Source: Pieris napi
Lineage: Eukaryota > Arthropoda > Insecta > Lepidoptera > Pieridae
Length of the DNA stretch: 64,000 nt
Direction: 5' to 3'
Assembly: GCF_905475465.1 (NCBI RefSeq)
Contig: NC_062244.1
Span: 7,266,501 to 7,330,500, forward strand
In this document: piece by piece, positions 45,253 to 59,000 of the stretch
Position numbering within the stretch: the first letter of the stretch is position 1
Layout: each line of letters starts with the position of its first letter
Position numbers and translations under genes: made by a program
Notes under the pieces: generated by a model
What the model was told of the DNA's origin: nothing
The model's input: only the letters and a program-made list of their open reading frames with translations
Databases searched by the model: none

Positions 45253-48125
45253 ATGTGTGGTTCTGATAAGAAATTAGATGAAATTCGTGCGCTTATCCTT
45301 GTCGGCGGTTATGGAACACGTTTAAGACCCCTAACATTAAGTAGACCGAAGCCATTAGTAGAGTTTGCTAATAAACCAATACTTATGCACCAAATTGAAG
45401 CACTTGTTGATGCTGGAGTAACTGAGGTAATCGATTATCACTATAAAGACACCTCATAAAGGTAATGATGTTTTTGAATACATAAGTACAGTTTAAATCA
45501 ATATTACACATTTCAGGTAATATTAGCTGTCTCATATAGGGCTGAGGACATGGAGAAGGAATTGACTGAGCAAGTTTCAAAGCTTGGTGTTTCGTTAACA
45601 TTCTCACATGAGACAGAACCTTTAGGTACTGCTGGACCACTGGCTTTAGCCAGGGAACTATTAAATAAAAGTACAGAACCCTTCTTTGTCCTGAACTCTG
45701 ATGTTATATGTGAATTCCCTTTTAAAGAACTTGCAAAATTCCACAGAAATCATGGCAAGGTGTGTTTAATTTTTTTATTATTAGAAGAAATAATGTACTA
45801 CAGTTATTTACAGATCTATGTCTATTTGTAGTGCAGTTAATAAAGCCTGGTTAAATTCAAATTTTTTTGTTAGCTTATTGTTTAACATTAACTCATAACG
45901 TGTTTTGCTTTAATTAAGTTTTCTCATGTGGTTTAATATAATTTTCAGGAAGGTACAATAGCAGTTACCAAAGTTGAAGAGCCTTCCAAATATGGTGTTG
46001 TTCTTTACAAGGAAAATGGAGAGATTGAAAGTTTTGTTGAAAAGCCACAAGAATTTATTTCTAATAAAATTAATTCAGGTATGAACCAGATTTGAAATAT
46101 TGATTTTAATAACGACCAGAAACTCTTAAAATGTAACAAGTAGAGTGGAGTAGTTACTATTTATAGTGCTTGTAGTTGGAAATTGATTGTTATGTTACAG
46201 TTTTTGAATGAACATTCATTTTTGTATATTTGATTATATAAAATAAGTTTATATCAATAAATGTATTATCAATTTAATAAATCAACACTTCAATTAATAT
46301 TTTAGGTAGTTATTTTTACAGTTGAAAAACTAATTCCTATTTATTACAAATTTTTATTATATACCACAATAAATACCTATTAATAAATGAAGGGCCTGTA
46401 ACTTATTTAAGTGTGTTATTTAATATTTTATATCCCACCTCTTTCTATTATTCCAGTTTAAAATATGATACATTTAATAAAAATATGTGTTTAAATTTCG
46501 TTTTAGGTATTTACATATTGAATCCATCAGTTCTAAGTAGAATAGAGTTACGTCCAACCTCAATTGAAAAAGAAGTTTTTCCATTCATGGCCCAGGATGG
46601 TCAACTCTATGCTATGGAACTGCAAGGGTTTTGGATGGATGTAGGACAACCGAAAGACTTCCTTACAGGTATAATGTAAACATTTCTACATAAAGATGTT
46701 TTTAGTAAAAATCTAGAGTAAGGCAAGGCCGGGTTCCCACTATATCGGACCGGAAGATCTGCCGAATTCCGGACACCGGACAGAGTGTTCACATAACACC
46801 AATTCCAACAAGAAAATCGGACAGTCAAGTACTCACCTCACTTGAATTTGGACCTGTGCACACAATAGACGAAATTGCTGTGTTGGGTGGTATCTTAATT
46901 GAAGGCAAAATAAAACAAAACATTTGGTACATGCTATTTTACGGGAAAGATTTTCACTTGGAACATTTGAATCATTAATGGGTGAACTTAAAAGTGACAA
47001 ATTAAAGTTCTTTAATTATTAACCACATATGATGATTTACTAGGACGACTTTCAATAGTCGTAGATTACGAGATACAAGTTTCAGGGAACGCATTTGCCC
47101 AGAACACGGGCACGGGTGGGGTGAGAGGAGCACGGGCCGGTTGGGCTAGTGGCTGTACAATTTATATAAAGCTATTCACATTATCCCGAGTCCGGCATTT
47201 TTACAGAGCGTTTTGTCACTATGAAGTGCACAGTATTATTGTAATATTCCTCGTTTTACCTAGCTTGTCGATGCTGACATTGTGGAAATGTGTTATCAAT
47301 TATTAATTTAACAATTACACAAAATAAATTTTGTATAGTTTTAAATGTTATATTTATGTTTTAGGAATGTGCCTCTATCTAAACAGTCTCAGACAAAAGA
47401 ATTCAAGTAAACTACACAATGGTGTTGAAGTGGTTGGTAATGTTTTGGTTGATCCCACGGCAACTATAGGCAAAGGTTGTCGCATAGGACCCAATGTTAC
47501 CATAGGCCCTGACGTCGTTATTGAAGATGGTAAATATAAATTTATTAATAACTAAACATAACATGAACCTAAATATATTGTCTGACACAAGGCCAAAAGA
47601 TATAATAGCTATTTTATATTATGCTATTAACTATAATTTTCTATTACTATAGACATAATTAATGTAAACATTATTGAGACAGTCAGCCGGAAAATTGTAT
47701 CCAATACCAAGCCGGTCTCGGCGACAGGTCTTCATATCATACGAATTTAAGTCATTAGTTTTAAAACAACTCATGGAAAATGAAAATTCCAAATTACTAT
47801 TTAAAAGATTTGAAACCCCCTAGCCCCTCGATAAGTTTGTATGATGGAATACTTATAGAATGTTAATATGATTATTTTTTATTTTCTAGGGGCGTGTATA
47901 AAACGCACGACAATATTACGTGGTGCATGTGTAAGGCAGCATGCTTGGCTTGATGGGTGTATTATAGGTTGGCGGTCAGTTGTGGGTCGTTGGGTCAGAA
48001 TGGAGAATTGCACAGTGCTTGGTGAAGATGTAATAGTCAAAGATGAACTCTATGTCAATGGAGGTCAAGTACTTCCACACAAGTCTATAGCCTTATCTGT
48101 GCCTGAACCACAGATTATTATGTAA
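45253..48125 (+). CDS. GMPPB: Mannose-1-phosphate guanylyltransferase catalytic subunit beta, complete, 6 exons
   Basis: The enzyme forms GDP-mannose from mannose-1-phosphate and GTP in the cytosol, the mannose donor for N-glycans, O-mannose and GPI anchors. Exons: 45253-45426, 45517-45759, 45949-46078, 46507-46668, 47365-47529, 47890-48125; phases join and give 369 aa (human 360). The nucleotidyltransferase domain shows LILVGGYGTRLRPLTLSRPKP, GTAGPLALA, FVLNSDVIC, KVEEPSKYGVV and VEKPQEF. The C-terminal left-handed beta-helix shows hexapeptide repeats (VGNVLVDPTATIGKGC, IGPNVTIGP) and ends VPEPQIIM, as the family does. The N-terminus is about 10 residues longer than in human. Intron 4 carries a PIF/Harbinger remnant. 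Identification is firm. Confidence 0.97.
46735..47310 (+). mobile_element. PIF/Harbinger-like transposon remnant in GMPPB intron 4
   Basis: Broken plus-strand frames between about 46895 and 47090 give RFSLGTFESLMGELKSDK and KFFNY followed by a DDL-LGRLS pattern, which fits the N-terminal part of PIF/Harbinger transposases. The left boundary may be the 'gggttcccactatatcgga' sequence at about 46732. I found no matching right inverted repeat. Several stops are present. Confidence 0.5.
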
Positions 48126-48355
48126 AGACTGATGTACATATTTTTATGCAAACTATGACTTCTTTGAAATTATATTATTCCAGATTTAAAAACTAATTGA
48201 ATGCTGTCCGAATGTAAAATGTTTTATTCTAATTTTTTGTTAACAATTTTATATATTTTTATGGCTTAATTTTATATCTCTGATATTTTTTTCTATTTCT
48301 AAAAATGAACTATATTTAAAAATTTCAAAGACAACTATTGAAAATTATTTTGTGT

Positions 48356-48361
48356 AATAAA
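48356..48361 (+). terminator. GMPPB poly(A) signal candidate
   Basis: AATAAA 231 bases after the GMPPB stop; a second AATAAA occurs near 48605. Confidence 0.55.
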
Positions 48362-48769
48362 CCATTACTTTTGTCAGACTGATTAATTATTAATGATTTC
48401 ATCATTTACAGTGCCAGCTACAGAAATAAGTACATATTTAAGTAAATTAAAATATTGAATTTTTATTAGCTAAAAACTGCAATATTAGTTTTTTAACATT
48501 CCAAAAATTATTTTTGTATATAAACTCTTTAGTTATTTTAGAGACCTATTCTATAGAATATGTTGTAGTATGATTATTGCAATTATTAATTTTTATTAGT
48601 TTTTAAATAAATGTCATTTGTATTATAAGTGTTGGGTTTTTTATTTTTGGTAAATCATTGGGGTAATTTTTATATGAAGTATTTGAACCCATAGCGTTTT
48701 CCTTACACATAAAGTAATAATAATAATTCACAGCCTATGGGTCTTGCCCTTAGACTGCATCTGTTTCTT

Positions 48770-48970
48770 TGATCATTATTATTTCATAGAGTAAGTCTGC
48801 CTGAAACATACCGTCGATTCTTGCATTTGACATGCCGGTTTCACGATGTTTTCCTTCACCGTACGACCGAGTGGTGAATGCGCATAAAGACATACCATTT
48901 CTGCACAGCAGGGGAGCTAACCTACGACCTTAGGGATGAAGTCGCACTGCCAAGCCACTAGGCCAACAAT
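48770..48970 (-). mobile_element. SINE family B copy
   Basis: Shows 'tttcacgatgttttccttca' on the + strand and a tRNA-like head with a decayed B-box near 48915. It lies between GMPPB and MSH6. Confidence 0.7.
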
Positions 48971-49175
48971 GATTTTTGTTTTATTCCACTATATCGGAAG
49001 TAAGTTTTCTAATTCCAGGATTCGGTATTACGAATAAACAACCTAAAACTAAATGTTTCATTTTGTTTTGCAGTATGCTAACAAAGGAGTTTGAAATTCG
49101 AATTTTCCGGTAAAATTAAATTTCTTACTGTTCAATTATTAGTCCATTAAAATGTTACATTTAAAACCCAACCCG

Positions 49176-49842
49176 AACATTTGTTAGAGGTCGCAATTTT
49201 ATTTATGGGGCATGTAGGGGTGGTCAATACAAGCTTAACCCCAAGTTTGTGGGGTTGGCGCCCTTGTCCCCCGGCCGCCATCTTGGAAAAAGGGGTAAAA
49301 ACACGATTTTGGTTATATCTCCTAAACTATCCATCGAACAAAAAATTTGTTATATTTTGTAGCAAATCGCTTTGCAATACAAACATTACACACTACACAC
49401 ACTTACATGTGCAATCATACATTCTGATAAACAATAAACTACAAGCTCCCTCCTTATCAGAATGCCAAATCGTAAAATGACTGCTTCACGACTGATTCGA
49501 GCGCGACCGTCGCTGCGAAAACTGTGCGAGTTCGAAAAGTGAGTTACAGAATCGCAAGGCAGCGCTCCAAAGTTGATTGGGTTCGTCAATTCTCATGACA
49601 AGCCGGTCAAAACAACATTTTACTTTACTTTTATGATCTCGTATATTTTTAACAAATTTTCTAAAATTTTTGTTCAATTCCAACAATTTTACTTATTTAT
49701 TACCAACTCTTTTCCCCGCCACCTATGAGGTAGAGTCTGTAGGCGCGTTTTTTTTACGAGGCATCCCACAAACTTGGGGTTAAGCTTGTATTGACCCTCC
49801 CTACATGTACCTACCATAAAATTGAGTCCTTTAACAAATGTT
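49176..49842. mobile_element. Inverted-repeat element (about 670 bp) upstream of MSH6
   Basis: About 80-bp terminal inverted repeats begin AACATTTGTTA and share 'tcaatacaagcttaacccca'. No transposase is encoded; internal ORFs are short. The right end is 190 bp from the MSH6 start codon, so the element abuts or overlaps the promoter. Confidence 0.75.
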
Positions 49843-50032
49843 TAGCCCACTGCCCATGTAACATTACAATGGACTGTTAGCGAATTCAAAATTATGACTA
49901 TTGACATCGTGACAGAACCGGCAAAAATGTAAGACCGCCGTTTTGAGTTTTCTTGAATCGCAACCAAAATTTTATACACAAATAATCTTTATTGTTACTT
50001 TTGTGGTCTCTATTTTACTTATTCATATCAAA

Positions 50033-53000
50033 ATGTCGAAGCGAAATAGCGTCGGCGCTTCTACTACTAATACTCTTTTTAATTATTTTACCAAAACTCC
50101 GCCAAGTACGAAGAAAGTCAAACTCAGTGTAACTAATGAAATGAAAAATTCTACTGAAACTGTAGAGGCCATAGAAAGTAAGCTCAATAATTTATTCATT
50201 TTCTTTTTAATGTTTCTAGACAGTGTTAGTTACCTAAATAATCCGTGCATCTAATCGTGTGGGGTTTACTTTTCTTTGTGCGGTTGAGATAAAAACTAAT
50301 ATATGCTTTATAAAAGTAACGCTAAACATTTATTAAATATTAAAGTAAACTTCAGGTTTAGAATAGAATTCTATTTATGTTGCAGACAAAAAGAGAGTAA
50401 GGCAAACGACACCCTCTCCAAGAGAAGATAAAAATAATCACACAGATGACGAATCTCCAATTGCACCAAAGAAAAGAAAAAGAATCCGTCTTAATCCTTG
50501 TGATACAGATGATTCTGATACTGAAAATAAAGGTATGATTTTCGTATCATTTTGCTACATTATTTATTTACAAGCTAATGTTGTATGTTTCCTCATCTTT
50601 ACTATCTCTTGGTAATCTCCATTACAAAAATTAGTCATATTTTTTATAAACAATGTTAAAATTTCCAGAAGATAATAAGATCAAAACAAAGGAAAAAGCT
50701 TCATTAGGAAAGACATTGCAAGAAAGTTTTCAATATGACCCTTCTGATACACCAAAAAGTAAAATTAAGAAGACCCCAGTTGTGTAAGTTTTATTAAATT
50801 TATAACATCAATATGGAATATATGTTGGTATTTATCTCCTTGAGGATTTTTCTATTGATTATTTTAGCTATATACTACTACTACTTTTATATGTTTAACA
50901 CTTATTGTAGAATTCAAGTTAAAACTGAGTCTCAAGAATCACCAGTTATTGCTGAGGAAGGCGATTGGGTTCATTGCAAACTCGACTGGCTCAAGCCAGA
51001 TAAAATCAAAGATGCCAAGGGACGTAGGCCAGACCATCCAGAATATGAACCAACCACACTTTATGTACCTAAGGAGTTTATGAAGAGTCAGACTCCCGTA
51101 TGTAATTAACATAATTAATATTGATGTCAAAATTGTGTAATAATTATCAAAAAGCATTAAGCTAATATTGAAGTATGAAAGTATTGTAAAAAATTGAACT
51201 GACATTGAATACCTTTCAATTGAAAAAACCAAATAAAACAATAATTGAATTACCTGGGTTGATAAGTAAATTATTGTTCAAACCTAGAACTAATCACTAA
51301 ATTAGAATATAAAAAAATAGCAGCCCTAAAAGCCTTAGTCTTGGCCTCTAGAATCTGTTTCATCATTTTTATTTCTTATAGATAAGTAGGTGATCAGCTA
51401 AGTCACACTCTCAAGCCAGTAGTCCTAGGAAACCTAAATAAATAATTTTAAATCATTTAAATCACATAGTTGGTTAAAAAAAGATGTACCATTCAAAATT
51501 TGATTAAGTTACGTATTTTTTCTGTTTTGTGTGATCTGAACAATAACTAAATTATACTTTCGAATTCATTCTATAGAAAATAATAAAAGTATTCCTATTA
51601 CTACACTTAAATTATATTTATAAAATTAGTTTTATTTCCCATTTTAAACAAGTGTCCTACTTAACATAATTTATCAATGATTTTTAATTATTTTAGGCTC
51701 ATAGACAGTGGTGGGAGTTAAAATCAGCGCACTATGATTGTGTACTTTTCTTTAAAGTGGGAAAGTTCTATGAGTTGTATCATATGGATGCTGCTGTGGG
51801 TGTCAATGAACTCGGTTTCTCTTACATGAAGGTAAAGTATGCTAGGTTATGCTTCTGGTCATTCTTAATAGGTACAGGTCAGCCGTCTGTACCCGACACA
51901 GACTGTCAATTTCCTCATGATGTTTTCTTTCACCGTAGGATTAAGTGTTTTATATGCATGAAAATTTAATTGCTGCATAGCCGTGATTCGAACGCACTTC
52001 AGGGTTAAGTGGCGCATGGTCAACTACCTCCCAGACTTGACTGTTCGAACTAGTAGTTGCTTTGTAGTTGGAGCTAGGGGAGATTAGGTCCAGTGCTTTT
52101 GGGGATGGATCAGCATCTCTCCTTTTGTTCTTCAGACAAGAAATTTGTTCTTTTTGTTAAAAACTCAAAATAATTTCGTTTGTTAGTTTTCACCAACATT
52201 TAACTAGTCACTAAACCATTTAAAAAATTCAATTGGTAATTCTAATTTTTAGGGTGAATTTGCCCATTCGGGGTTTCCGGAAAGTGCATACGCGCGAATG
52301 TCTTCAACTTTAGTGTCTAAGGGATATAAAGTAGCGCGAGTTGAACAAACAGAGACCCCTGAAATGATGCAGGATAGATGTAAAAGAGGTACGTCATTCT
52401 ATATATTTTTGACTTATATCAAAGTAAAGTTATATATTTATTCTTAAAGTAAAATAATTCAGCTTATTGTGTTTAAATGTCATAAAAAATACTCTTAAGA
52501 GATTCTAAGTTAATACGGGGGATGACACCCGTATTAACGTAGGTTATTATTGGCAACTTTCAAAATGGACCAGAACAACTGGCAAGAAATTCTCCGCTCA
52601 TTCTTTTTAATCGTTTATTTTTATTACAAGATTCTAGAATGAACTTTATTTCAATGAATAAAAACTATTCTTCTGTGTGACTTCAATAGAGTATTTAAAA
52701 AAATTAACATAAATTTTGACATTGTAAAGTAATTTCAGTTTCAAAAAAATACTACATACAGTGTAAACTCTTTATTACGAATTTCAAAAGATCTAGCATT
52801 TTTTTCGTTATTACGAATGCCGTTATAAAGAGTACACTGTATATATTAATTATGTATAAATATTAGATTTTTTTTATAGAACAAAAAACAAGTAAATATG
52901 ACAAAGTGGTCCGTCGTGAGATTTGCCAAGTATCTGTGCGAGGGGCACAAGTTTGCGGCCTTCAAGACAATGGTCCTTCGGAGTCGAACTCGCCGTTTAT

Positions 53001-56000
53001 GATGGCTGTCGCTGAAGAGGTATTGTTTTTATTACTATTAAATAATATTAGTAATGTTGTTTTGGTAATCTTTCAGTCAGTTAATACTAGAATACATTAT
53101 GCAATTACGTAGTTCACACATTTAAATAAAAAACTGTTTTGACCGGATTGAAGTTATGTATTATTATCACCGTGACCACGCACGCTGTAAAGCACGCGAA
53201 GCGTCGGATAAATTTAAAATTATGTTAAATAGTTGTAAATTTATAATAATACATAACTTCAATCCGGTCAAAACAGTTTTTTATTTAAATGTGTAAAAGT
53301 TATGTCAATCAAAGACAATACTAGTTCACACAGTCAAACTTTATAAATAAGCCAATTTGTATACATAATCAGCGTGTTAATATCCACTAACATAACTATT
53401 TTATACAATACAAATACTCGACTTAGGGTCCTTGAAGAAAAGAGCGTACCAATTTTTAAAAGGCCGGCAACGCACTCGCGAGCACTCTGGCATTGAGAGT
53501 GTCCATGGGCGGCGGTATCACTTAACATCAGGTGAGCCCGTTTGCCCCTTGTTCATGTCATATGGCCCCCTGGTCATGAGTTATGGACTTCCTGTTCCAC
53601 CTCCATGTGAATCTGCCCTTCCCAAATGGGGCATGGGTGATACACGTTTCTGGGGTTTTCATTCTTACCCGTTATTTGTTTGAGCAAGTAGATGATTGGT
53701 GTTTTACTTACGTCATCGTTTCTAAGATAGTTCAACTATATTTCTGATATTTCAGGAAAACAATGGAATAAGTACATACGGTGTGTGTTTCGTTGATACG
53801 TCTATAGGTCAATTCCACATCGGTCAGTTTAAAGACGATAAACACTCCTCGAGGCTGCTCACAACTCTTGCGCATTTTCCGCCTGCTTTGGTAAGATTTC
53901 TTCGATTTCAGATATTTTTTGTGAAATAAAAATCGGTTGTCTGTAAAGTCGGTTTACTGAAGTTGCACGTCATAAGAAAATACTGATGGAATGGTTGCAT
54001 TTTTCAAAAGAAAATTTTAATTTTATTTGTTTGATAGATATTTTGTATGGATATAGAGAAGGAGTTAAATGGAAATCACAATTGAATTGATCAAGTTACA
54101 TTTATTTGTATAAATACAGTTATGTCAATTTTTTAACGAACAAACGCTGCTGAACGTGGAGGCCGATTGTGCCTCTTTGTCGCTCGTTACGCGCTCTCGC
54201 TTGCACTTCAAGCCTTAAATGGAACGCCTCGTGCGTGCTCCATCGAATTATAAGACTTTGTCACGTCAAAAAGCTCGTCTTTAAAATTATGATAAATGAA
54301 ACAAATCTTTGGCATAAAAAAAGAGTTGTTGCAATACTTAATTATTACTAAATAGCCATGGCATTTTTAATGCAATATAAACAAAGAAATCTTAAATTTT
54401 ATTAGATTATCTCCGATCGCAAGTCATGCACAGTACGGACAAGAAAACTTCTGTCGACACATTGTCATAGCGCGAGAAGGGAGACGTTAAATATGGCGCC
54501 ACCAGAGAAAACGCTGAAATTGTTGGCTGAAAAATATTACAGGACAAATGATAATGGACAGTGGCCGGAGGGGGTCTTGCAGTTTTTACATGAAGGTAAA
54601 TAAAATGTTGTTGCTAGCATAAGATTACGTTATCTAATATTCATATTAGTAAATTTATTACTTGCATAACAAACAAAACAAAGAGCGTTTCGAATGCTTT
54701 CATTCAAATAACAAAATATTTTTAATTAAAAAATAATCGAATTTAGCTTTAGTTTCTGTTACACTTCGGTATTATCGGTCACATCTTTGAATGGAGTGAT
54801 AGCTTCATTTATACATGAACTTGACAAATGAAAAAAATAATTAAAAATTTTACTTTTCTTATTAAAATTTTACTTTATTTATTTTCAAACGGTTGCATTA
54901 ACTTTTATAATTATTTGTTAGAATTACAATCTAAACTAAAAGTCAAAAATCATTTATTCATATAGGTAACACTTATGAACGTCAAATACTATCTTAATTT
55001 GTTGTTGCGATCTATTACTAGTATTACTGACATTGTGCACAAAATAATTTCCGTAGAATAAAGATTAAAGACGCAAGACGTTTTCCAAGGATTCTGAAAA
55101 AAAATACCCAAGAAAGTTAAAAATGAGCCAAATTTGTTTTTTACTATAATCACGTTGGTATTAAAATCTTCGAACGTGTAATAAAAACTCCGCTCACCAC
55201 CGCGTTTGCGTAAAGCGCGAATGCTAGGACATTAACATTTCCATAATGTTATTATATTTTTATTACTTATTTAATTTTGAAGTCTAATTATATAATTCGC
55301 TAATGTTTTCTAAGTGTGAATCTCTTTACATCACTACGTAAAGTATGTTTAAGAATGTAATTTTTTTTTTAATTTTTATAAACTATATTATATATATTTA
55401 TAAATAATATATATATATTTTTATTGATAAAAATCATACGTTCTTGTTATTTCCAGGTGACACTCTGGGTCTAACGCCGGCTGCGAACAGTAGTTTAGCA
55501 ATTAAGGCTCTGGGGGGTTGTGTAGCATTTCTCACGGAATGTTTGCTTGATATACAAATTTTAGGTAAAATCTACTTTAAAACTATATACAAATACATAT
55601 ATTTCACTATAGATATTTATAATATACTAGCCGTTTCGCGCCCGCTTTGCTGGACGAATTAAAATAAATTTTATGTTTCATTATTTTATTTTTTTTCATA
55701 TTTTTATTATTTTTCTTTTTAACTTCCCGCTAAGAAAATTGAAATATTTCGAAAATCGAGTTTTTAACAGATGTTGCCGTTTAGAGGTTCTAGGAAGCCT
55801 CCCCGAATGTTCCCGCGGTGAAGTCCGTATGGATAAATTTTCATAAAAGTAAAACAGCAATAAAAAAATGAAGGAACATTGGAATTTAATAAATAAATAG
55901 CCATAAACCATCATACGATCAGTGGTTTAGGCGTGATTGAGCCTCAAACGAAGACCATTTTCATTATATATATATATATGTATATAGATTGTATATATAG

Positions 56001-59000
56001 CAAGTTTGTAACTTATTACCTAGACAAGAATACTATTCACGTAGTAAGTCTTTTATATTTGGTATGTGACGGTCAGAAACCACATAAAAAGATAGGGCAT
56101 TTTTATATAACGATAGTTAATGTTTTCATGATTTCAATTAATAAACTCTATGTATAAGAGCAGTGTTGGCTTCAGCGTTTGACTCTTATACCTGAGGTCG
56201 TTGATTCGATCCCCGGTTATGCTTTTGGGCAATGAACTTTATTTCGATGTGCGCTTTTAACATTCGCTCGAACGGTGAATGAAAACATCGTGAGGAAACC
56301 GGCGACGACGAATCGACGGCGTGTGTCAGGCACATGATCATGAAACAGATACGGATATCTGAGGCTGAGACCTAAAAAACTTGTAGCGCCACTGATATAC
56401 CTATTTTATGTGTGTAGGTATGTCTCAGTTCTCTGAATATACACCCCCTGACGTGCTAAACATGACCATTCAAAATGAGACGTCGCAATGGACTGGTGGT
56501 AGTACTATGGTCTTGGATTCTATTACGTTGAGAAATCTACGTATAGTACAGGATGAGGGATGTCTCTATGATAAATTAAATTTATGCTCTACGCCTATGG
56601 GAAAAAGGTTTGTTATTCTTTGTAAAATCAAATTAGGGAGCGATCAAGTATTACGTAACGAATTTTAGGAGGGAGGGAGGGTCTATTTGTGAAACGTTAC
56701 GATGCGGGGCGGGGATTAAATTACGCGTTATTGTTAATATTTTTTTCGACTTACACCACATAATAGTAACTAAAGAGTCACTAGGTGGTCACGAAACGTT
56801 TTACTATACTTGTACTGAAAAACGTTACGGCGAGTTACATGGGGGGGGGGGGGTCAATAATCTCCAAAAAATGCGTTACGTAATAAAAATATATATATAT
56901 AATTTTTTGTATAATATATTTACAAAAAATTCTTCGTAATTACTATTTTCTCTATCCTTCTACTTTAATCTTTTTTTTTCCGGCGATAGTGGCTTCAGCG
57001 ACTCATCTGAGGTCGTAGGTTCGAATCCCGGTTGCGCATCAATTGACTTTGTGTCTATGTCTTAACACTAGCTCCTACGGTGAAGGAAATCATGCCTTAG
57101 ACGGTGTCGACGGCGTGTGTCAGGCACAGTAGTCTGATCACATACACGCCTATTAGTAACAACAAAGGATCCCGAAACAGATACAAAAATCCGTAAATCT
57201 AAATTAAATATCTTTATATATAGAGTCTGGCTAATGAAAGAAAATAATTGAATTATTTGAAATCTTTCGAATGGCAACACAGAATGTCATTGAATTTCTT
57301 AGGTTAGCATGATTTATTGACTTGATACTTTATGCAATTACTCATTTTTATTTCTATTATATATTTTTTCCGAATAGTTAAAAGATATAAACTAAACTTT
57401 GTTTTATTGATTTTGATTATTCCTAAAAAACTTGTTTTATAATAAATATAGTTTTGGTTTTCCATGCAATGCCAATCATTTTAAGTATCAATAGTAAAAG
57501 ACGAAATACGTATTGTACTTAATTTCATAGAAATACAGTTACTAAAGTAAAAATAATAAAAATATAATCAAGTATCAAGTAAGTTTAATCCACAAAATAT
57601 ATCAAACTTTTAGGGATACTATACTAAAATTTTTGAATTTGCCGCGCTTTTTCGTTATCTTCTTTCATTAGCCAGACTAACCTTTGTTATGTCCTATAAC
57701 ATAAAAAATATTTGCCCACAGATTGCTATACCAATGGGTATGTTCCCCGAGCTGTGATTTGACAGTGATTAAGGAACGTCAGGAAGCCATCAAAACTTTA
57801 TTCGAAAACCAGGACATCTGTCAAGAGGCGAAGAACTTGCTGACAACGTTGCCAGATCTGGAACGACTCTTGGCTAAGTATGAAAAGCTTTATTGGAATT
57901 TTATATAATCTATGATGAAAAGTTTCGTACAGTCCACTAATTTCTCGAAAATTAAGTACCCGTATTCACTTAAATCTAGTTTTAAGAGCTGTCAAACCAT
58001 TTTTGAAGTTATACTTCTTTAGGCGCGTTATGAAAAATTGGTGAAAGTGAAATTTTACGATGCGCGCGCACCGTGACACAAAATTAACAGAATGAAGTTG
58101 CCCACGGAAGATGCTACGGCATTGGACATAATTTAAAAACAACATTCGACTAATAATAGAATTTATGTTACACTTAATGTAAGATAATAATAATAAATAT
58201 TTATTTTTTTTAATTTTTCAAATGTAAACTGAACTTTATTGACTATAATGACTCCTTTTCCAGTCTTTGATTATTTAATTGTAATTAGTTATTTGCATGC
58301 AATCAAAAACTATTTTTAATAATGCAAAAGATGTATAACTTCTTACGCGCGTACATAAGTACACGCACCCTTTTTTTTTTGTATAAAGTTTGATAGCGCT
58401 CATGATGAGATTGTGACTTGTTTTATTATGTAACAAGGGTCAAACGGGCAGGAAGTTCATTGCCAGAAGGCTCTCAAGTGCGTTACCGGCTTTTAAATAC
58501 CGGACTTTAGATACGAATTAGAATATGGACGTAAAAGTCATATCCATGATCTTTGATTTCAATTGATATGTTTCCACTTAGGCAACTGTATAAATCATCA
58601 ATATAGGTTCAGCAGTTTTTGAGATATACATTTATTTTTAGTTGACAAAGGTTTTTTTTTCAAATATATTACATAACTCAGTGACTAATCACATTTCAAT
58701 CATCATTTCAGAGTCCACTCCCTCGGGAACTTAAAGAAATCAAAAGATCATCCCGATTCGAGAGCAATTTTATATGAAGAGAAGACTTATTCCAAAAGAA
58801 AAGTACTGGATTTTATTTCCGTACTCAATGGGTATACTGCTGCGTTGAAACTGTCAGAATTATTCTGTGACACCGACTCTGTCTTATTGAAGAGGATCAC
58901 ACAACTATCACCGGACGGGAAATTTCCAGATTATAGAGAGACTTTGAAATTCTTTAAGGTATTAATGATTATAAGGGATACTCTTCTTTAATAAAATCCC

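Noticed and set aside
49943..50254. Upstream in-frame ATG for MSH6 at 49943
   Set aside because: The additional 30 residues are hydrophobic and unlike MSH6; the PCNA-binding motif sits near the terminus when starting at 50033.
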